Shown here: positions 8,788 through 18,243 of the stretch, piece after piece
Numbering within the stretch: the stretch's first letter is position 1
Layout of the letters: each line of letters opens with the position of its first letter
From: Pedosphaera sp.
GTDB taxonomy: Bacteria; Verrucomicrobiota; Verrucomicrobiia; Limisphaerales; SXQI01
NCBI GenBank assembly: GCA_025359965.1
Contig: JANYDC010000152.1
Coordinates: 1 to 46,147, forward strand
Length of the DNA: 46,147 bases
Direction: 5' to 3'
The notes under the pieces: generated by a model
Told to the model about the DNA's origin: nothing
The model's database searches: none
The model's input: only the letters and a program-made list of their open reading frames with translations
Made by a program: the position numbers and the translations under genes

Positions 8788-10002
8788 ATGCCTTCGTTTA
8801 GCTACTTGGTGAGAGAGGCCGGAACCGGCCGGGAGATTCGCAGTTCGATGGACGCCGCGACCGAGCAGGCAGCCATTGCCGCGCTGTTGAACCGCAACAT
8901 GCTGGTCCTGCAAATCCAAGAAAAGGCCGCCCGTAAAGGGAAGGCTCCTGGCGGCAGCATTGGACTGGCCGACCTGGTCATGTTTACGCGCCAACTGGCC
9001 ACCATGATCGATGCCGGTCTGGCTATGGTGTCGTCATTACAGGCCTTGGCTGAGCAGACCAACAACAAGGCCATGCGCGATGTGATCCGCGACGTTTGCT
9101 CGAAGGTGGAGAGCGGCGATAATTTTTCACAATCCCTTGCGCGCCATCCCAAGGCGTTTGAAAAACTGTACGTCTGCATGGTGGACGCCGGTGAAAAGGG
9201 CGGTTTGCTCGCCGAGATTCTTTCCCGTCTGGCCACTTTTCTGGAAAACACCGCCAGGCTTCGCCGCAAGGTTAAGTCCGCTATGATGTACCCCACGGTG
9301 GTGACTCTGGTGGCCATCGGTATTACGATTTTCCTGTTGATCAAAGTCGTTCCTGTTTTTGCTGAAATTTTCACGAGCTTTGGATCAAAACTGCCCGCGC
9401 CCACTCAGGCTCTGATTGACGTCAGCAATTTTCTTCAGAAGTACCTATTGATCATGCTGCCGGCCGCGGCAATTGCCATCTACGGTTGGTTTGCCTACAT
9501 CAAGACCAAGGCAGGCCGCGAATTCTGGGATCGCACGCGAATCAAAATGCCGATCTTCGGCGTCATCGCCCACAAAATTTGCCTGGCCCGTTTCACCCGC
9601 ACTTTGGCATCCCTCATCCGCAGCGGTGTCCCGATCCTTGAGGTTCTTAGCATCGTGGCGAATACCGTAGGCAATGTGGTTATGGAAAAAGCTATTCGCA
9701 CAGCCATGAGTGATATCGAAAAAGGCGACAGTATCTCGGGGGCCTTCTCGAAGCATCCTGTTTTCCCCACCATGATCATCCGCATGATGACCGCCGGCGA
9801 ACAGACGGGTAAAATCGACTCCATGCTGGAACGAATTGCGGATTTTCTGGACGAGGAAATCGAGACGACTTTGGGCGGCCTTACCTCGCTCATCGAACCA
9901 ATCCTGATCGTGTTTCTGGGCATAGTCGTCGGCGGCATTGTTATTTGTATGTTCCTGCCCATCTTCAAGCTCAGCGATATCATCAATCCTCCTGGGAAAT
10001 AA
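8788..10002 (+). CDS. pilC: Type IV pilus / type II secretion inner-membrane platform protein (PilC/GspF family)
   Basis: A polytopic inner-membrane protein that forms the platform for pilus or pseudopilus assembly, coupling the assembly ATPase to pilin insertion. The 404 residues comprise a short N-terminal cytoplasmic segment (Y-L-V-R-E-A-G-T-G-R), then two T2SSF domains. The first is about residues 65-190 (FTRQLATMIDAGL); the second about 268-390 (FTRTLASLIRSGVPILEVL ... AGEQTGKID). Three hydrophobic helices lie near 165-195, 215-237 and 370-395. The length is typical of PilC. No other pilus gene (pilB, pilT, pilins) is in the window, so it is a detached member of the system, and whether it serves type IV pili or type II secretion cannot be told from context. 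ATG at 8788 is the natural start. Confidence 0.92.
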   Translation: MPSFSYLVREAGTGREIRSSMDAATEQAAIAALLNRNMLVLQIQEKAARKGKAPGGSIGLADLVMFTRQLATMIDAGLAMVSSLQALAEQTNNKAMRDVIRDVCSKVESGDNFSQSLARHPKAFEKLYVCMVDAGEKGGLLAEILSRLATFLENTARLRRKVKSAMMYPTVVTLVAIGITIFLLIKVVPVFAEIFTSFGSKLPAPTQALIDVSNFLQKYLLIMLPAAAIAIYGWFAYIKTKAGREFWDRTRIKMPIFGVIAHKICLARFTRTLASLIRSGVPILEVLSIVANTVGNVVMEKAIRTAMSDIEKGDSISGAFSKHPVFPTMIIRMMTAGEQTGKIDSMLERIADFLDEEIETTLGGLTSLIEPILIVFLGIVVGGIVICMFLPIFKLSDIINPPGK

Positions 10003-10064
10003 TCGGGGCCGGTCGCCGCAGCAGAACGCTGGTCAGTCGGTGCAGCTGGTAGTATAAGAGCGGG

Positions 10065-12218
10065 ATGATTAGCGCGCTGAGGCGAATGCTGCGGACTTTG
10101 ATGGGTTGGTTTTTCGGGTTCGAAGCGGAAAACGCCGAAGTCCTTCACGGACCCGGCCCCCTGCTGCTGGTGCCCAATCACGTTTCGTGGTTCGACTGGC
10201 TTTTCCTTTGGGTGCTTCTTGAAGATGACTGGCGCTTTGTCACCTCCAGCACCACCGCCCAAGCCTCCCCAATTCACCGCGCGTTGATGATCAACAGGTG
10301 GACTTTCCCCATTGATGTGGCCTCGCCGTATGCGGTTAAAAGGATGGCGGAACATTTGAGCAAAGGCGGCAAACTGGTGCTTTTTGCCGAGGGACGGTTA
10401 TCCCTGACCGGGGTGTTGATGAAGTTATTTGAAGGCACGGGGTTTCTACTGCACAAAACGAAATCGCCCGTGGTGACCTGTTTTTTGCGGGGAGCGAATC
10501 GGCTTCCCTTCTCAAGACATCAAAATAAAGCTGAGTTTTTCCCGACCGTAACGGCCCATTTTTCCCAGCGGCTAACGGCACCCCTCTTTGAGGCTCTGAA
10601 AACCTCGCTGGCGAGGCCGCGCATCACGGCATGGCTGCGGGACCGGATGGTAGAGCAACAGTTTGAAGTCGAGCATCGCGTCGGACCCAAGACCATCCTA
10701 CTGGCCTTGGTGGACGTAGCGCAGCGATATGGCGGCAAAACAATCTTGGAAGATCCCACCGGCCAGAATCTCAATTACCGTAAGCTACTCGCGGGGGCCG
10801 ACCTTATTTTTCGGCGACTGAGGCCACGCCTGCTTCCCGGTCAAGACCGGGTCGGAGTGCTGCTGCCCAACGTCAACGCGACGCCTGTGGTGTTGATTGC
10901 TCTATGGGTCTGCGGACGGATTCCGGCGGTCCTAAACTTCACCACCGGCCCCGCCACCATGCGGGCCTGCACTGAGTTGGCCGGACTGAAGCAAATCATC
11001 ACTTCTCGCCAGTTTGTGGCCAAGGCCCGGCTGGACCTTTCCTGGATTCATCTCACGGGTGTGGAGGTCATCTATCTGGAGGATGTGCGCGAGGGGATTC
11101 CGCGCGGAGAAAAAATCGGCGCGCTGATTTCACAATGGTTCCGTCCGTCCCTGCCCCCCACTTTCATCGGGGCCGACCAAACTGCCGTGGTTCTGTTCAC
11201 CAGCGGCTCCGAGGGGGTGCCCAAAGGCGTTGAGCTAAGCCACGCCAACATTCTGGCCAACGTGCGCCAGATGCTTGGAGTGATGGATTTGGAGGATAAC
11301 GACCGGGTGTTCAACTGCCTGCCACTATTCCACAGCTTTGGTTTGGTGGTTGGACTTTTCCTGCCGTTATTGCGTGGATTGTACACCTATCTTTATCCAT
11401 CGCCGCTTCATTATCGCATGGTGCCAAGCGCGCTTTACGACCGGGCCTGCACCGTGTTTCTTAGCACCAATACGTTCCTAAACGGCTACGCGCGCAAAGC
11501 CAACGCCTATGATTTCCGCAGCGTCCGCTATCTCTTCGCAGCTGCTGAAAAATTACAGGAGGCGACCGCGACAACGTGGGCCCGCAAGTTCGGAGTGGTG
11601 GCCCGCGAAGGATACGGAGCGACGGAATGCTCCCCTGCTCTGGCGCTCAACACCCCGCTCCAACCCAAGGAAGGCACCGTCGGCAAACTGATGCCCGGCA
11701 TTGAATACAAACTCGAACCCGTCGAAGGCGTCGCCGAAGGCGGGCGCCTACTGGTGCGCGGCCCGAACATGATGAAGGGATACCTCAACGCCGACGCCAA
11801 CGAGAAATTCAAAGCCTTGGGCGGCTGGTATGATACGGGAGACATTGTCACCGTTGACGATGAAGGGTATGTGCAGATTCGGGGACGCCTTAAACGTTTC
11901 GCTAAAGTAAGCGGTGAGATGGTCAGCCTCACAGCGGTTGAGGACGCCTTGGCCGGTGCCTTTCCGCATTACGGTTTACGCTGCCAACTTGCTGTTGTGA
12001 CCCGCCCGGATGAGGATCGCGGCGAAGTGCTGATTGCCGTGAGCAATGAAAGTCGGCTAACACTTGAAGAAATACGGAGCGTTCTGCGCGCCCGTGGACT
12101 GAACAATCTTAGTGTGCCGCGCGAGATTCGCGTTGTCCGCGAAATCCCCAAGCTCGGGACAGGCAAGATAGATCATCGCAAATTGTCGGAGCGACTGGCC
12201 GCCGAACCCGCCACATGA
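10065..12218 (+). CDS. aas: Bifunctional acyltransferase / acyl-ACP synthetase (Aas-like)
   Basis: A 717-residue fusion resembling E. coli Aas, which re-acylates lysophospholipids with fatty acids activated on an acyl carrier. The N-terminal PlsC-type acyltransferase domain (about 1-195) has NHVSWFD (H39-x4-D44) and F-A-E-G-R (109-111). The C-terminal AMP-forming ligase domain (about 210-710) has the P-loop TSGSEGVPKG (379-388), YGATECSP (518-524), Y-D-T-G-D (589-593), the hinge R-G-R-L-K-R-F and the catalytic lysine in P-K-L-G-T-G-K701. All key residues of both halves are present. Unlike E. coli Aas, few hydrophobic segments join the two halves. The stop codon overlaps the start of the next gene (ATGA), implying translational coupling with the alpha/beta hydrolase. 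The exact substrate (lysophosphatidylethanolamine or other) is inferred from the family. Confidence 0.88.
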   Translation: MISALRRMLRTLMGWFFGFEAENAEVLHGPGPLLLVPNHVSWFDWLFLWVLLEDDWRFVTSSTTAQASPIHRALMINRWTFPIDVASPYAVKRMAEHLSKGGKLVLFAEGRLSLTGVLMKLFEGTGFLLHKTKSPVVTCFLRGANRLPFSRHQNKAEFFPTVTAHFSQRLTAPLFEALKTSLARPRITAWLRDRMVEQQFEVEHRVGPKTILLALVDVAQRYGGKTILEDPTGQNLNYRKLLAGADLIFRRLRPRLLPGQDRVGVLLPNVNATPVVLIALWVCGRIPAVLNFTTGPATMRACTELAGLKQIITSRQFVAKARLDLSWIHLTGVEVIYLEDVREGIPRGEKIGALISQWFRPSLPPTFIGADQTAVVLFTSGSEGVPKGVELSHANILANVRQMLGVMDLEDNDRVFNCLPLFHSFGLVVGLFLPLLRGLYTYLYPSPLHYRMVPSALYDRACTVFLSTNTFLNGYARKANAYDFRSVRYLFAAAEKLQEATATTWARKFGVVAREGYGATECSPALALNTPLQPKEGTVGKLMPGIEYKLEPVEGVAEGGRLLVRGPNMMKGYLNADANEKFKALGGWYDTGDIVTVDDEGYVQIRGRLKRFAKVSGEMVSLTAVEDALAGAFPHYGLRCQLAVVTRPDEDRGEVLIAVSNESRLTLEEIRSVLRARGLNNLSVPREIRVVREIPKLGTGKIDHRKLSERLAAEPAT

Positions 12219-13012
12219 TGGTGGAACGCAAGGTGGTCGTGGCTGGCGAGGAATTATGCATGCGTCTTCACGGTCCCGCGGATCGTCCGCTGCTGGTCTA
12301 CCTGCCTGGAATTCATGGAGATTGGACGTTGGTCACGGCCTATCGAAAAGCGCTGGCCGGCGAGGTTCGATTTGTGGAGTTCACCTATCCCCGCTCAACC
12401 CATTGGCGGATGGCTGAATACGGTGAAGCTATCGAATTGGCCCTCAAAAATGAGGGATTAAATTGCGGTTGGATTTTAGGGGAATCGTTTGGTTCTCAAG
12501 TGGCATGGGCACTATTGCGGCGTGGTTGGTTTCGACCGCATGGGATTATTCTAGCCGGAGGGTTTGTGAAATATCCCATTCCCACGAGCATTCGCCTGGC
12601 CAAAGCAATAAGCCGTATCATTCCATGGATGGCGTGGCGTGGAATGGGGTGGGCTTACGCCCAATATGCCTTCTTCCGATACAGGCACGCACCGGAAAGC
12701 CTGGCCGCGCTGGAAGAATTTCTTAACCGCCGCACAAAAACGGACATTGTGGCAGCCATCCACCGCTTGGACGTAATCCTCGAATCAGACCCTCGTGATG
12801 TGGCAGTAAAAGTCGATTGCCCCGTTCATTTTTTGGCTGGGTTTTGGGATCCCATTGTGCCCTGCTGGCTTTCGCGGGGTTGGTTGAAACGCCATGTGCC
12901 AACGTACGCGGGGGGTGAGACCATTTTCAGTTCGGACCATGCGGTTTTGTCCAACGCGCCGGATGTCTCGGCCCATTGGACACGGTGTTGGATGAAGCTA
13001 AAATCGGGGTAA
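12215..13012 (+). CDS. Alpha/beta hydrolase coupled to aas
   Basis: A 265-residue alpha/beta-hydrolase-fold protein. The visible catalytic triad candidates are S91 in G-E-S-F-G, D212 in F-W-D-P and H242 in S-D-H-A-V, and L-P-G-I-H-G near residue 30 would form the oxyanion region. There is no signal peptide, so it should be cytoplasmic or peripheral. Its ATG lies inside the stop of the Aas-like gene (4-nt overlap), so the two proteins are probably made together. A role in lipid turnover, such as a lysophospholipase, thioesterase or esterase feeding or opposing Aas, is an inference from this coupling. A second ATG at 12218 is an equally good start. Confidence 0.75.
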   Translation: MMVERKVVVAGEELCMRLHGPADRPLLVYLPGIHGDWTLVTAYRKALAGEVRFVEFTYPRSTHWRMAEYGEAIELALKNEGLNCGWILGESFGSQVAWALLRRGWFRPHGIILAGGFVKYPIPTSIRLAKAISRIIPWMAWRGMGWAYAQYAFFRYRHAPESLAALEEFLNRRTKTDIVAAIHRLDVILESDPRDVAVKVDCPVHFLAGFWDPIVPCWLSRGWLKRHVPTYAGGETIFSSDHAVLSNAPDVSAHWTRCWMKLKSG

Positions 13013-13121
13013 TCAACCGCAACCCAGATTTGGACCACAGCAAATTTATCACTGGCGCGACTGCGGATGGGATGAATAATAGTGAAATGACGCCACTCAC
13101 GGCGTTTTATGGAATTTTGGG

Positions 13122-14192
13122 ATGTTCACAACTCGAACCACAGTTATTGCATTGATGACGGTCTGGCTTGGCCTCACCGTTTCCAAATCGTTTGCCCAAG
13201 AGGCTGCCACCAATGAGTGGGCGCACGGCCAGGTATGGGTCATTGAGGATGCCCGCGCCACTCAAACGTACAACGCACAGACCGAGGTGGTAAAGGGCAT
13301 GGTCGAGCATGGATTGTCGGCCATCACAGGAAAGAAAACGGCCAAGGAAGCGTGGCTAAGCCTTGTCAACACCCAGGACGTGATCGGATTAAAAGTGCAT
13401 TCCGCTCCCGGCCAGACCAGCGGCACCCGCCGCCCGGTGGTGGCAGGCGTCATCGAAGGTTTGCTCAAGGCTGGGATTCCGGCAAAGCAGATCATTGTCT
13501 GGGACCGCAAACTTTCCGATCTTAAACTGGCGGGATACTCCGCATTGGCAGAGCAATATGGAGTCCGGCTGGCAGGCAGTTTCGATGAGGGTTATGACGA
13601 GACTCAATTTTATGAATCCCCCCTTCTGGGCACACTCATTTGGGGGGATCGGGAGTTTGGCCAGAAAGGGGAGGGAATCGGACGCAAGTCCTTTGTGTCG
13701 AAGCTTGTAACCACCAATTTCACGAAGCTGATTTCGATCACTCCGCTGCTGAATCACAATGTGACCGGCGTTTACGGCGCACTGGCTGGGATGGCACTGT
13801 CGAGCACGGATAACCTTCGCCGTTTCGAGCTGGACCCACCACGTCTGGCCAATGCCATTCCTGAGCTTTACGCGTTGCCGTCGATCTCAGACAAAGTAGT
13901 TTTGAACATCGTGGACGGCTTGATCTGTCAATATCAGGGGGAAGAGCGCAGCCTGCTGCACTATTCCGCCGCTGTTAATCAACTGTGGTTCAGCCATGAT
14001 CCCGTGGCGATTGATGTCATGGCTATTCTTGAACTGGACCGACAACAGAAAAAAGCGGCAGCCCCCGGCACAAGGCCGATCATGGATATTTATAATAATG
14101 CTGAACTGCTGGACTTAGGCATCGCCAATCCAGACAAAGTTCACATTGATAAAATGGTTTTGGGTGCCGAACGCATTCAGCGGGGTTCCTGA
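13122..14192 (+). CDS. Exported DUF362 domain protein
   Basis: A 356-residue protein with a signal peptide (hydrophobic stretch about residues 7-22, probable cleavage after S-F-A). The body resembles DUF362 (PF04015): D-V-I-G-L-K-V early, then an R-P-V-V-A-G-V-I-E-G-L-L helix and K-Q-I-I-V-W-D-R strand, and near the end the conserved A-I-D-V-M-A. Many DUF362 proteins are linked to Fe-S clusters, but no CxxC motif is present here, so no cofactor can be proposed. Function unknown. Its stop overlaps the clpS start (TGATG), suggesting translational coupling, which is odd because one product is exported and the other cytoplasmic. Confidence 0.72.
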   Translation: MFTTRTTVIALMTVWLGLTVSKSFAQEAATNEWAHGQVWVIEDARATQTYNAQTEVVKGMVEHGLSAITGKKTAKEAWLSLVNTQDVIGLKVHSAPGQTSGTRRPVVAGVIEGLLKAGIPAKQIIVWDRKLSDLKLAGYSALAEQYGVRLAGSFDEGYDETQFYESPLLGTLIWGDREFGQKGEGIGRKSFVSKLVTTNFTKLISITPLLNHNVTGVYGALAGMALSSTDNLRRFELDPPRLANAIPELYALPSISDKVVLNIVDGLICQYQGEERSLLHYSAAVNQLWFSHDPVAIDVMAILELDRQQKKAAAPGTRPIMDIYNNAELLDLGIANPDKVHIDKMVLGAERIQRGS

Positions 14193-14521
14193 TGAGCATT
14201 CATTCCTCCATAAGAGGTGCTGAAACAGCGGAACCGCTGGTACGGCCGAAAATCACACCCAAGAGTAAGACCAAGGAAAAAGTTGATCCGGGATACTTGG
14301 TCATATGCTGGGATGACCCGGTGAACTTGATGGACTACGTCACGCACGTTTTCCAAAAAGTTTTTGCTTGGGAACGCAAGAAAGCCGAATTGCACATGCG
14401 GGAAGTCCACAACCACGGCAAAAGCGTGCTGACACGGGATAGCTTCGAGAAAGCCGAGCACTTCGTCCACATGCTGCAACGGTATGCGTTGCACGCCACT
14501 CTGGAAAAAGCAGAGGACTAG
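14192..14521 (+). CDS. clpS: ATP-dependent Clp protease adaptor ClpS
   Basis: The N-degron adaptor that binds proteins with bulky N-terminal residues and hands them to ClpA/ClpC-ClpP. The 109 residues contain a variable tail (about 1-30), then the ClpS core: W-D-D-P-V-N-L-M-D-Y-V (D41, D42), VHNHGKSVL (H73 aligning with the ligand-binding His), and the C-terminal helix A-T-L-E-K-A. The W-D-D-P-V-N form is the one familiar from actinobacterial ClpS, where proteobacteria have N-D-D-Y-T. The gene overlaps the upstream DUF362 gene by one base and lies 17 bp before a DUF2017-like gene, a pairing also seen in actinobacteria. No clpA or clpP gene is in the window. Confidence 0.92.
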   Translation: MSIHSSIRGAETAEPLVRPKITPKSKTKEKVDPGYLVICWDDPVNLMDYVTHVFQKVFAWERKKAELHMREVHNHGKSVLTRDSFEKAEHFVHMLQRYALHATLEKAED

Positions 14522-14538
14522 AAGTCAATTATTGCGAG

Positions 14539-15003
14539 ATGAGACTGGTTGAAACACGTCCCGACGGATACGTCTTTGAAATGGGCCGAAAAGAACACGG
14601 TATCCTTCTGGATGTGCTCCGACGTTATCCGGTTATTCCTGAAAACTACGCGGGCAGCCGACCACAGGAAAATTCGTATTCAGTGCTCGATGTGAACCTT
14701 TTAAGGGAAGCTCTGGCGGAAGTGCGAAAGGAAAACCGCACGGTTCTCGAAAATTGGATACGGAATGAGGAAGTGTGGTCCAAGAGCGCGACAGGGTGGA
14801 TTTTTACGATTGGGTCGGGTGAGCTCGAATGGCTGCTCCAGATGCTAAACGATGTCCGGGTGGGCAGTTGGATCCTTCTGGGTTCGCCCGAACTCGGAAC
14901 CAAGGAAGATTTAGAGCCCAAGGCCGAGAATTTGGAGTTGGCGTGGGCGGTCGATATGGCCGGGTTTTTCCAACAAACACTGATTGAATCCTTGGGTGGC
15001 TGA
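14539..15003 (+). CDS. DUF2017-like protein next to clpS
   Basis: A 154-residue soluble, acidic protein without signal peptide or membrane helix. The segment ELEWLLQMLNDVRVGSWILL resembles the core of DUF2017 proteins (E-x-x-x-L-L-x-x-L-N-x-x-R-L), and the position right after clpS matches the usual DUF2017 context. Function unknown. A part in ClpS-dependent proteolysis is suggested only by gene neighbourhood. The distance to clpS (17 bp) implies co-transcription. Confidence 0.6.
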   Translation: MRLVETRPDGYVFEMGRKEHGILLDVLRRYPVIPENYAGSRPQENSYSVLDVNLLREALAEVRKENRTVLENWIRNEEVWSKSATGWIFTIGSGELEWLLQMLNDVRVGSWILLGSPELGTKEDLEPKAENLELAWAVDMAGFFQQTLIESLGG

Positions 15004-15110
15004 AAAATCACCATTCAAAAACTCACATCCGCACACCCAATAAGCCCGATTGCAGGTTTGACGCTTTGCAAGGCATCTCGTAGCGTTCGGGACGGAATAC
15101 CCGTTTGTTC

Positions 15111-18100
15111 ATGATAGGTCTTATCCTTAAAAAATTGGTCGGGTCCAAGAATGATCGCGAAGTAAAACGTCTGCGCCCCATCGTGGCGCGGATGAACGAG
15201 ATCGAGTCTGGATTACAGTCGCTTTCTGATGATCAGCTGCGTGCAAAAACCACTGAGTGGAAAGCGCGGTTATCGCTCATTGAAGATCTCGAAGAGCTAA
15301 AAACCACACTTACCGAGATCATGCCGGAGGCGTTCGCGGTCGTGAAAAACGCCTGCCGACGACTCTGCGGCAAAGACATTGATGTTCGGGGCCATCCACT
15401 TCGCTGGGAAATGGTTCCTTTTGACGTGCAGTTGATCGGCGGCTATGCCCTCCACACCGGACGCATTGCGGAAATGGCCACCGGCGAAGGAAAAACATTG
15501 GTCGCCACCCTGCCTACCTACCTCAACGCGCTGACCGGTCGCGGTGTGCATGTGGTGACGGTTAATGATTACCTGGCCGCCCGCGATAGCGAGTGGATGG
15601 GTGCTGTTTATCGTTTTCTGGGCCTCACTGTGGGTTGCATTCTCCACGATCAATCGCCCGAGGTTCGACGCGCGCAATACAATTGCGACATCACCTACGG
15701 TACAAATTCCGAATTCGGCTTCGATTATCTCCGCGATAACGGCATGGCCTCTCGCCTTGAGGAACAGGTTCAGCGCGGCCATTATTTTGCCATCGTGGAC
15801 GAAGTGGATTCGATCCTCATCGACGAAGCCCGCACGCCGCTCATCATTTCCGGACCAGCCGTCATCCATACCGACCACAAATACGTGGAATTAAAGCCGG
15901 CTGTGGAAAATTTGGTCAATACCCAGGAAAAACTGTGCAACCGGTATCTGGCCGAGGCTGCCGACCTGATCAAGAAACTTGAGCCTGAACCCGGCGCGAA
16001 TGTCGTCGCCGCACCCGAGACCGAACAACAGATTGGCCTCTTGCTTTACAAGGTCAAGATGGGGCAACCGCGCTCTGAAGGTCTGCGGAAACTATTGGAA
16101 GACCCGGCCAATATGCGCCGCGCCAATCGTGCTGAGCTTGAGCTGCACGCAGATCAATCCAAAAAAATGCTCTACGCGGAGAAGGAATCCCTTTTCTTCG
16201 CCATGGATGAGAAATCGCACGAAGCGGACTTGACCGAGAAAGGCCGCCTATTTCTCAGTCCTTCCGATCCCGACGCCTTTGTGTTGCCTGATTTGGTCAC
16301 GGCGTTCCACGAGATCGACAACGGCGCCGAAAAAGACCCGCGCAAACGTCTTGAGTCCAAGACCAAGCTGCAGGCGGCTTTCGAGGAACAGGCCCAGCGC
16401 ATCCATAGCATTTCGCAACTGCTCAAAGCTTTCTGCATCTATCAGAAGGACGTGCAATACGTCGTTCAAGATAACAAGGTCATCATCGTCGACGAAAACA
16501 CCGGACGTCTGATGACAGGACGCCGTTGGAGCGATGGTTTGCATCAGGCTGTCGAAGCCAAGGAAGAGGTGGAGATTGAGCGTGAAACCCAGACTTACGC
16601 CACCATTACCATTCAAAATTATTTCCGCCTCTACCACAAACTGGCGGGCATGACCGGTACGGCTGAAACTGAAGCGGGCGAATTTCTTGATATTTACAAA
16701 CTGGGCGTGCTCATCATCCCCACCAACCGCCCCATTGCCCGCAAGGACAAGCACGACACCGTTTACAAAACGCGCCGTGAAAAGTTCGCGGCCGTCTTGA
16801 GGGAAATCCAGGAGGTCCACGCAGCCGGACGTCCCATCCTGGTGGGAACCATCTCGGTCGATGTCAGCCAACAATTGGCTCACCAGCTTAAAAAAGCGGG
16901 CATTGTTCATTCGGTGCTCAACGCCAAATTCCACGAACAGGAGGCGGAAATCGTCGCTCGCGCCGGACAGCGCGGCTCGGTCACCATTGCCACCAACATG
17001 GCCGGACGCGGTACCGACATCAAACTCGGGGTCGGTGTCAATGAGCTGGGCGGATTGCACGTCATCGCGACCGAGCGTCACGAGGCGCGCCGCATCGACC
17101 GTCAGTTGCGCGGACGCTGCGCTCGTCAGGGTGATAACGGTTCCTCGCACTTCTTCATTTCGTTGGAAGACGATCTCATGCGTCTCTTCGGCTCGGATCG
17201 CATCGTCAAAGTAATGGAGCGCGTAGGTCTTGAGGAAAACCAGGAACTGGAACACCCACTTCTCAACCGCTCCATAGAGTCCGCTCAAAAACGGGTCGAA
17301 GGACACAACTTTGAGAAGCGCAAACGCACTCTGGAGTACGACGACGTCATGAACAAGCAGCGCGAAGTCATTTATGGCTTCCGCAATGAAATTCTCCGCG
17401 CCGACGATGTGCAGGACCGTCTGATGGATGTGATGGAGGAAGTGGTCATCCAGAAAGTGGAGCAGTTCACCACTCCCACTCAGACGCCTGAAGATTGGAA
17501 CGTCCGGGCCTTGGCCGATTGGGTCAACCTGAACTTCCCCCTCGGCATGCCCGAAGAGGAAATGGTCAAGGCGGGCCATGCAGGAACTGAATTGCCCGTG
17601 CCGGGATCCATCTTTGATGGTCTTAGCGCCGCGCAGTTCTCAGTCTGTGATTTTATCGCCAAAGGCGTGCGCGATGCCTACCAACTGAAGGTCAGCTTCG
17701 AAAATCCCCAGGCCCTGAAAGGTTTGGAGAGGTACGTCATCCTCAGCGCGATAGACAAGCTCTGGCAGGAACATCTGTACGCCATGGACAGCCTGCGCAA
17801 CAGCATCAACCTGCGCTCCTACGGGCAGAAAGATCCGCTCATCGAATACAAGGCGGAGGCCTTCAAAGTGTTTGAGGAATTGATGATCAACATCAAAACC
17901 GAGATCTGCCACAATATATTTCTTAGTGCATCCAGCCTGATGGCCTTTCAGCAGTTCCTGCAACAGATGCCGAAAACCACCATCCACACCTCTGCCACGC
18001 CCTTCAGGGATGCGCCCACCCAAGCGCAACACGAGGCTGGAGCCCAGATGGTGGCCGACACCAACGAAGCCATCTCCAAAGCCAAGCCAGTGCGTACCGG

Positions 18101-18179
18101 ACCCAAAGTCGGTCGCAATGACCCCTGCCCCTGCGGCAGCGGCAAAAAATACAAATCCTGCTGCGGCAAAAACGGCTGA
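15111..18179 (+). CDS. secA: Preprotein translocase ATPase SecA
   Basis: The motor that drives unfolded preproteins through SecYEG. It has 1022 residues from ATG 15111; a TTG six bases upstream is in frame but less likely. Visible motifs are Walker A A-T-G-E-G-K-T (123-129), the DEAD-like V-D-E-V-D-S (229-234) followed by L-I-D-E-A-R-T-P-L-I-I-S-G, the second ATPase domain T-N-M-A-G-R-G-T-D-I, and RQLRGRCARQGD. The C-terminus has the zinc-binding SEC-C motif DPCPCGSGKKYKSCCG, which binds SecB and lipid. The protein is over 100 residues longer than E. coli SecA (901), mostly through an insert after the DEAD box (about 255-390), as in other Bacteroidota/Verrucomicrobiota SecA. It stands alone between clpS/DUF2017 and the GxxExxY cassette. 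Confidence 0.97.
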   Translation: MIGLILKKLVGSKNDREVKRLRPIVARMNEIESGLQSLSDDQLRAKTTEWKARLSLIEDLEELKTTLTEIMPEAFAVVKNACRRLCGKDIDVRGHPLRWEMVPFDVQLIGGYALHTGRIAEMATGEGKTLVATLPTYLNALTGRGVHVVTVNDYLAARDSEWMGAVYRFLGLTVGCILHDQSPEVRRAQYNCDITYGTNSEFGFDYLRDNGMASRLEEQVQRGHYFAIVDEVDSILIDEARTPLIISGPAVIHTDHKYVELKPAVENLVNTQEKLCNRYLAEAADLIKKLEPEPGANVVAAPETEQQIGLLLYKVKMGQPRSEGLRKLLEDPANMRRANRAELELHADQSKKMLYAEKESLFFAMDEKSHEADLTEKGRLFLSPSDPDAFVLPDLVTAFHEIDNGAEKDPRKRLESKTKLQAAFEEQAQRIHSISQLLKAFCIYQKDVQYVVQDNKVIIVDENTGRLMTGRRWSDGLHQAVEAKEEVEIERETQTYATITIQNYFRLYHKLAGMTGTAETEAGEFLDIYKLGVLIIPTNRPIARKDKHDTVYKTRREKFAAVLREIQEVHAAGRPILVGTISVDVSQQLAHQLKKAGIVHSVLNAKFHEQEAEIVARAGQRGSVTIATNMAGRGTDIKLGVGVNELGGLHVIATERHEARRIDRQLRGRCARQGDNGSSHFFISLEDDLMRLFGSDRIVKVMERVGLEENQELEHPLLNRSIESAQKRVEGHNFEKRKRTLEYDDVMNKQREVIYGFRNEILRADDVQDRLMDVMEEVVIQKVEQFTTPTQTPEDWNVRALADWVNLNFPLGMPEEEMVKAGHAGTELPVPGSIFDGLSAAQFSVCDFIAKGVRDAYQLKVSFENPQALKGLERYVILSAIDKLWQEHLYAMDSLRNSINLRSYGQKDPLIEYKAEAFKVFEELMINIKTEICHNIFLSASSLMAFQQFLQQMPKTTIHTSATPFRDAPTQAQHEAGAQMVADTNEAISKAKPVRTGPKVGRNDPCPCGSGKKYKSCCGKNG

Positions 18180-18192
18180 CCGGGAAGTTTTA

Positions 18193-18219
18193 ACCACGGA
18201 TTTCACGGATAGCACGGAT
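18193..18219 (+). repeat. Left arm of a perfect 27-bp inverted repeat flanking the GxxExxY gene
   Basis: The arm consists of three 9-nt units of the form nnnACGGAT (ACC, TTC and AGC as the variable triplets). Its exact reverse complement lies at 18674-18700. It starts 13 bp after the secA stop. Confidence 0.95.
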
Positions 18220-18243
18220 AAGGAAAAAAAGATTCCTAAACAC

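Noticed and set aside
9495..10355. A 286-codon minus-strand frame across the pilC/aas junction
   Set aside because: It is opposite two strong genes, has no recognisable domain and would require antisense coding through conserved T2SSF and PlsC motifs.
16248..17579. A 443-codon open frame on the minus strand inside secA
   Set aside because: It lies wholly opposite SecA, has no family resemblance and is the kind of antisense frame that GC-rich codon bias produces.
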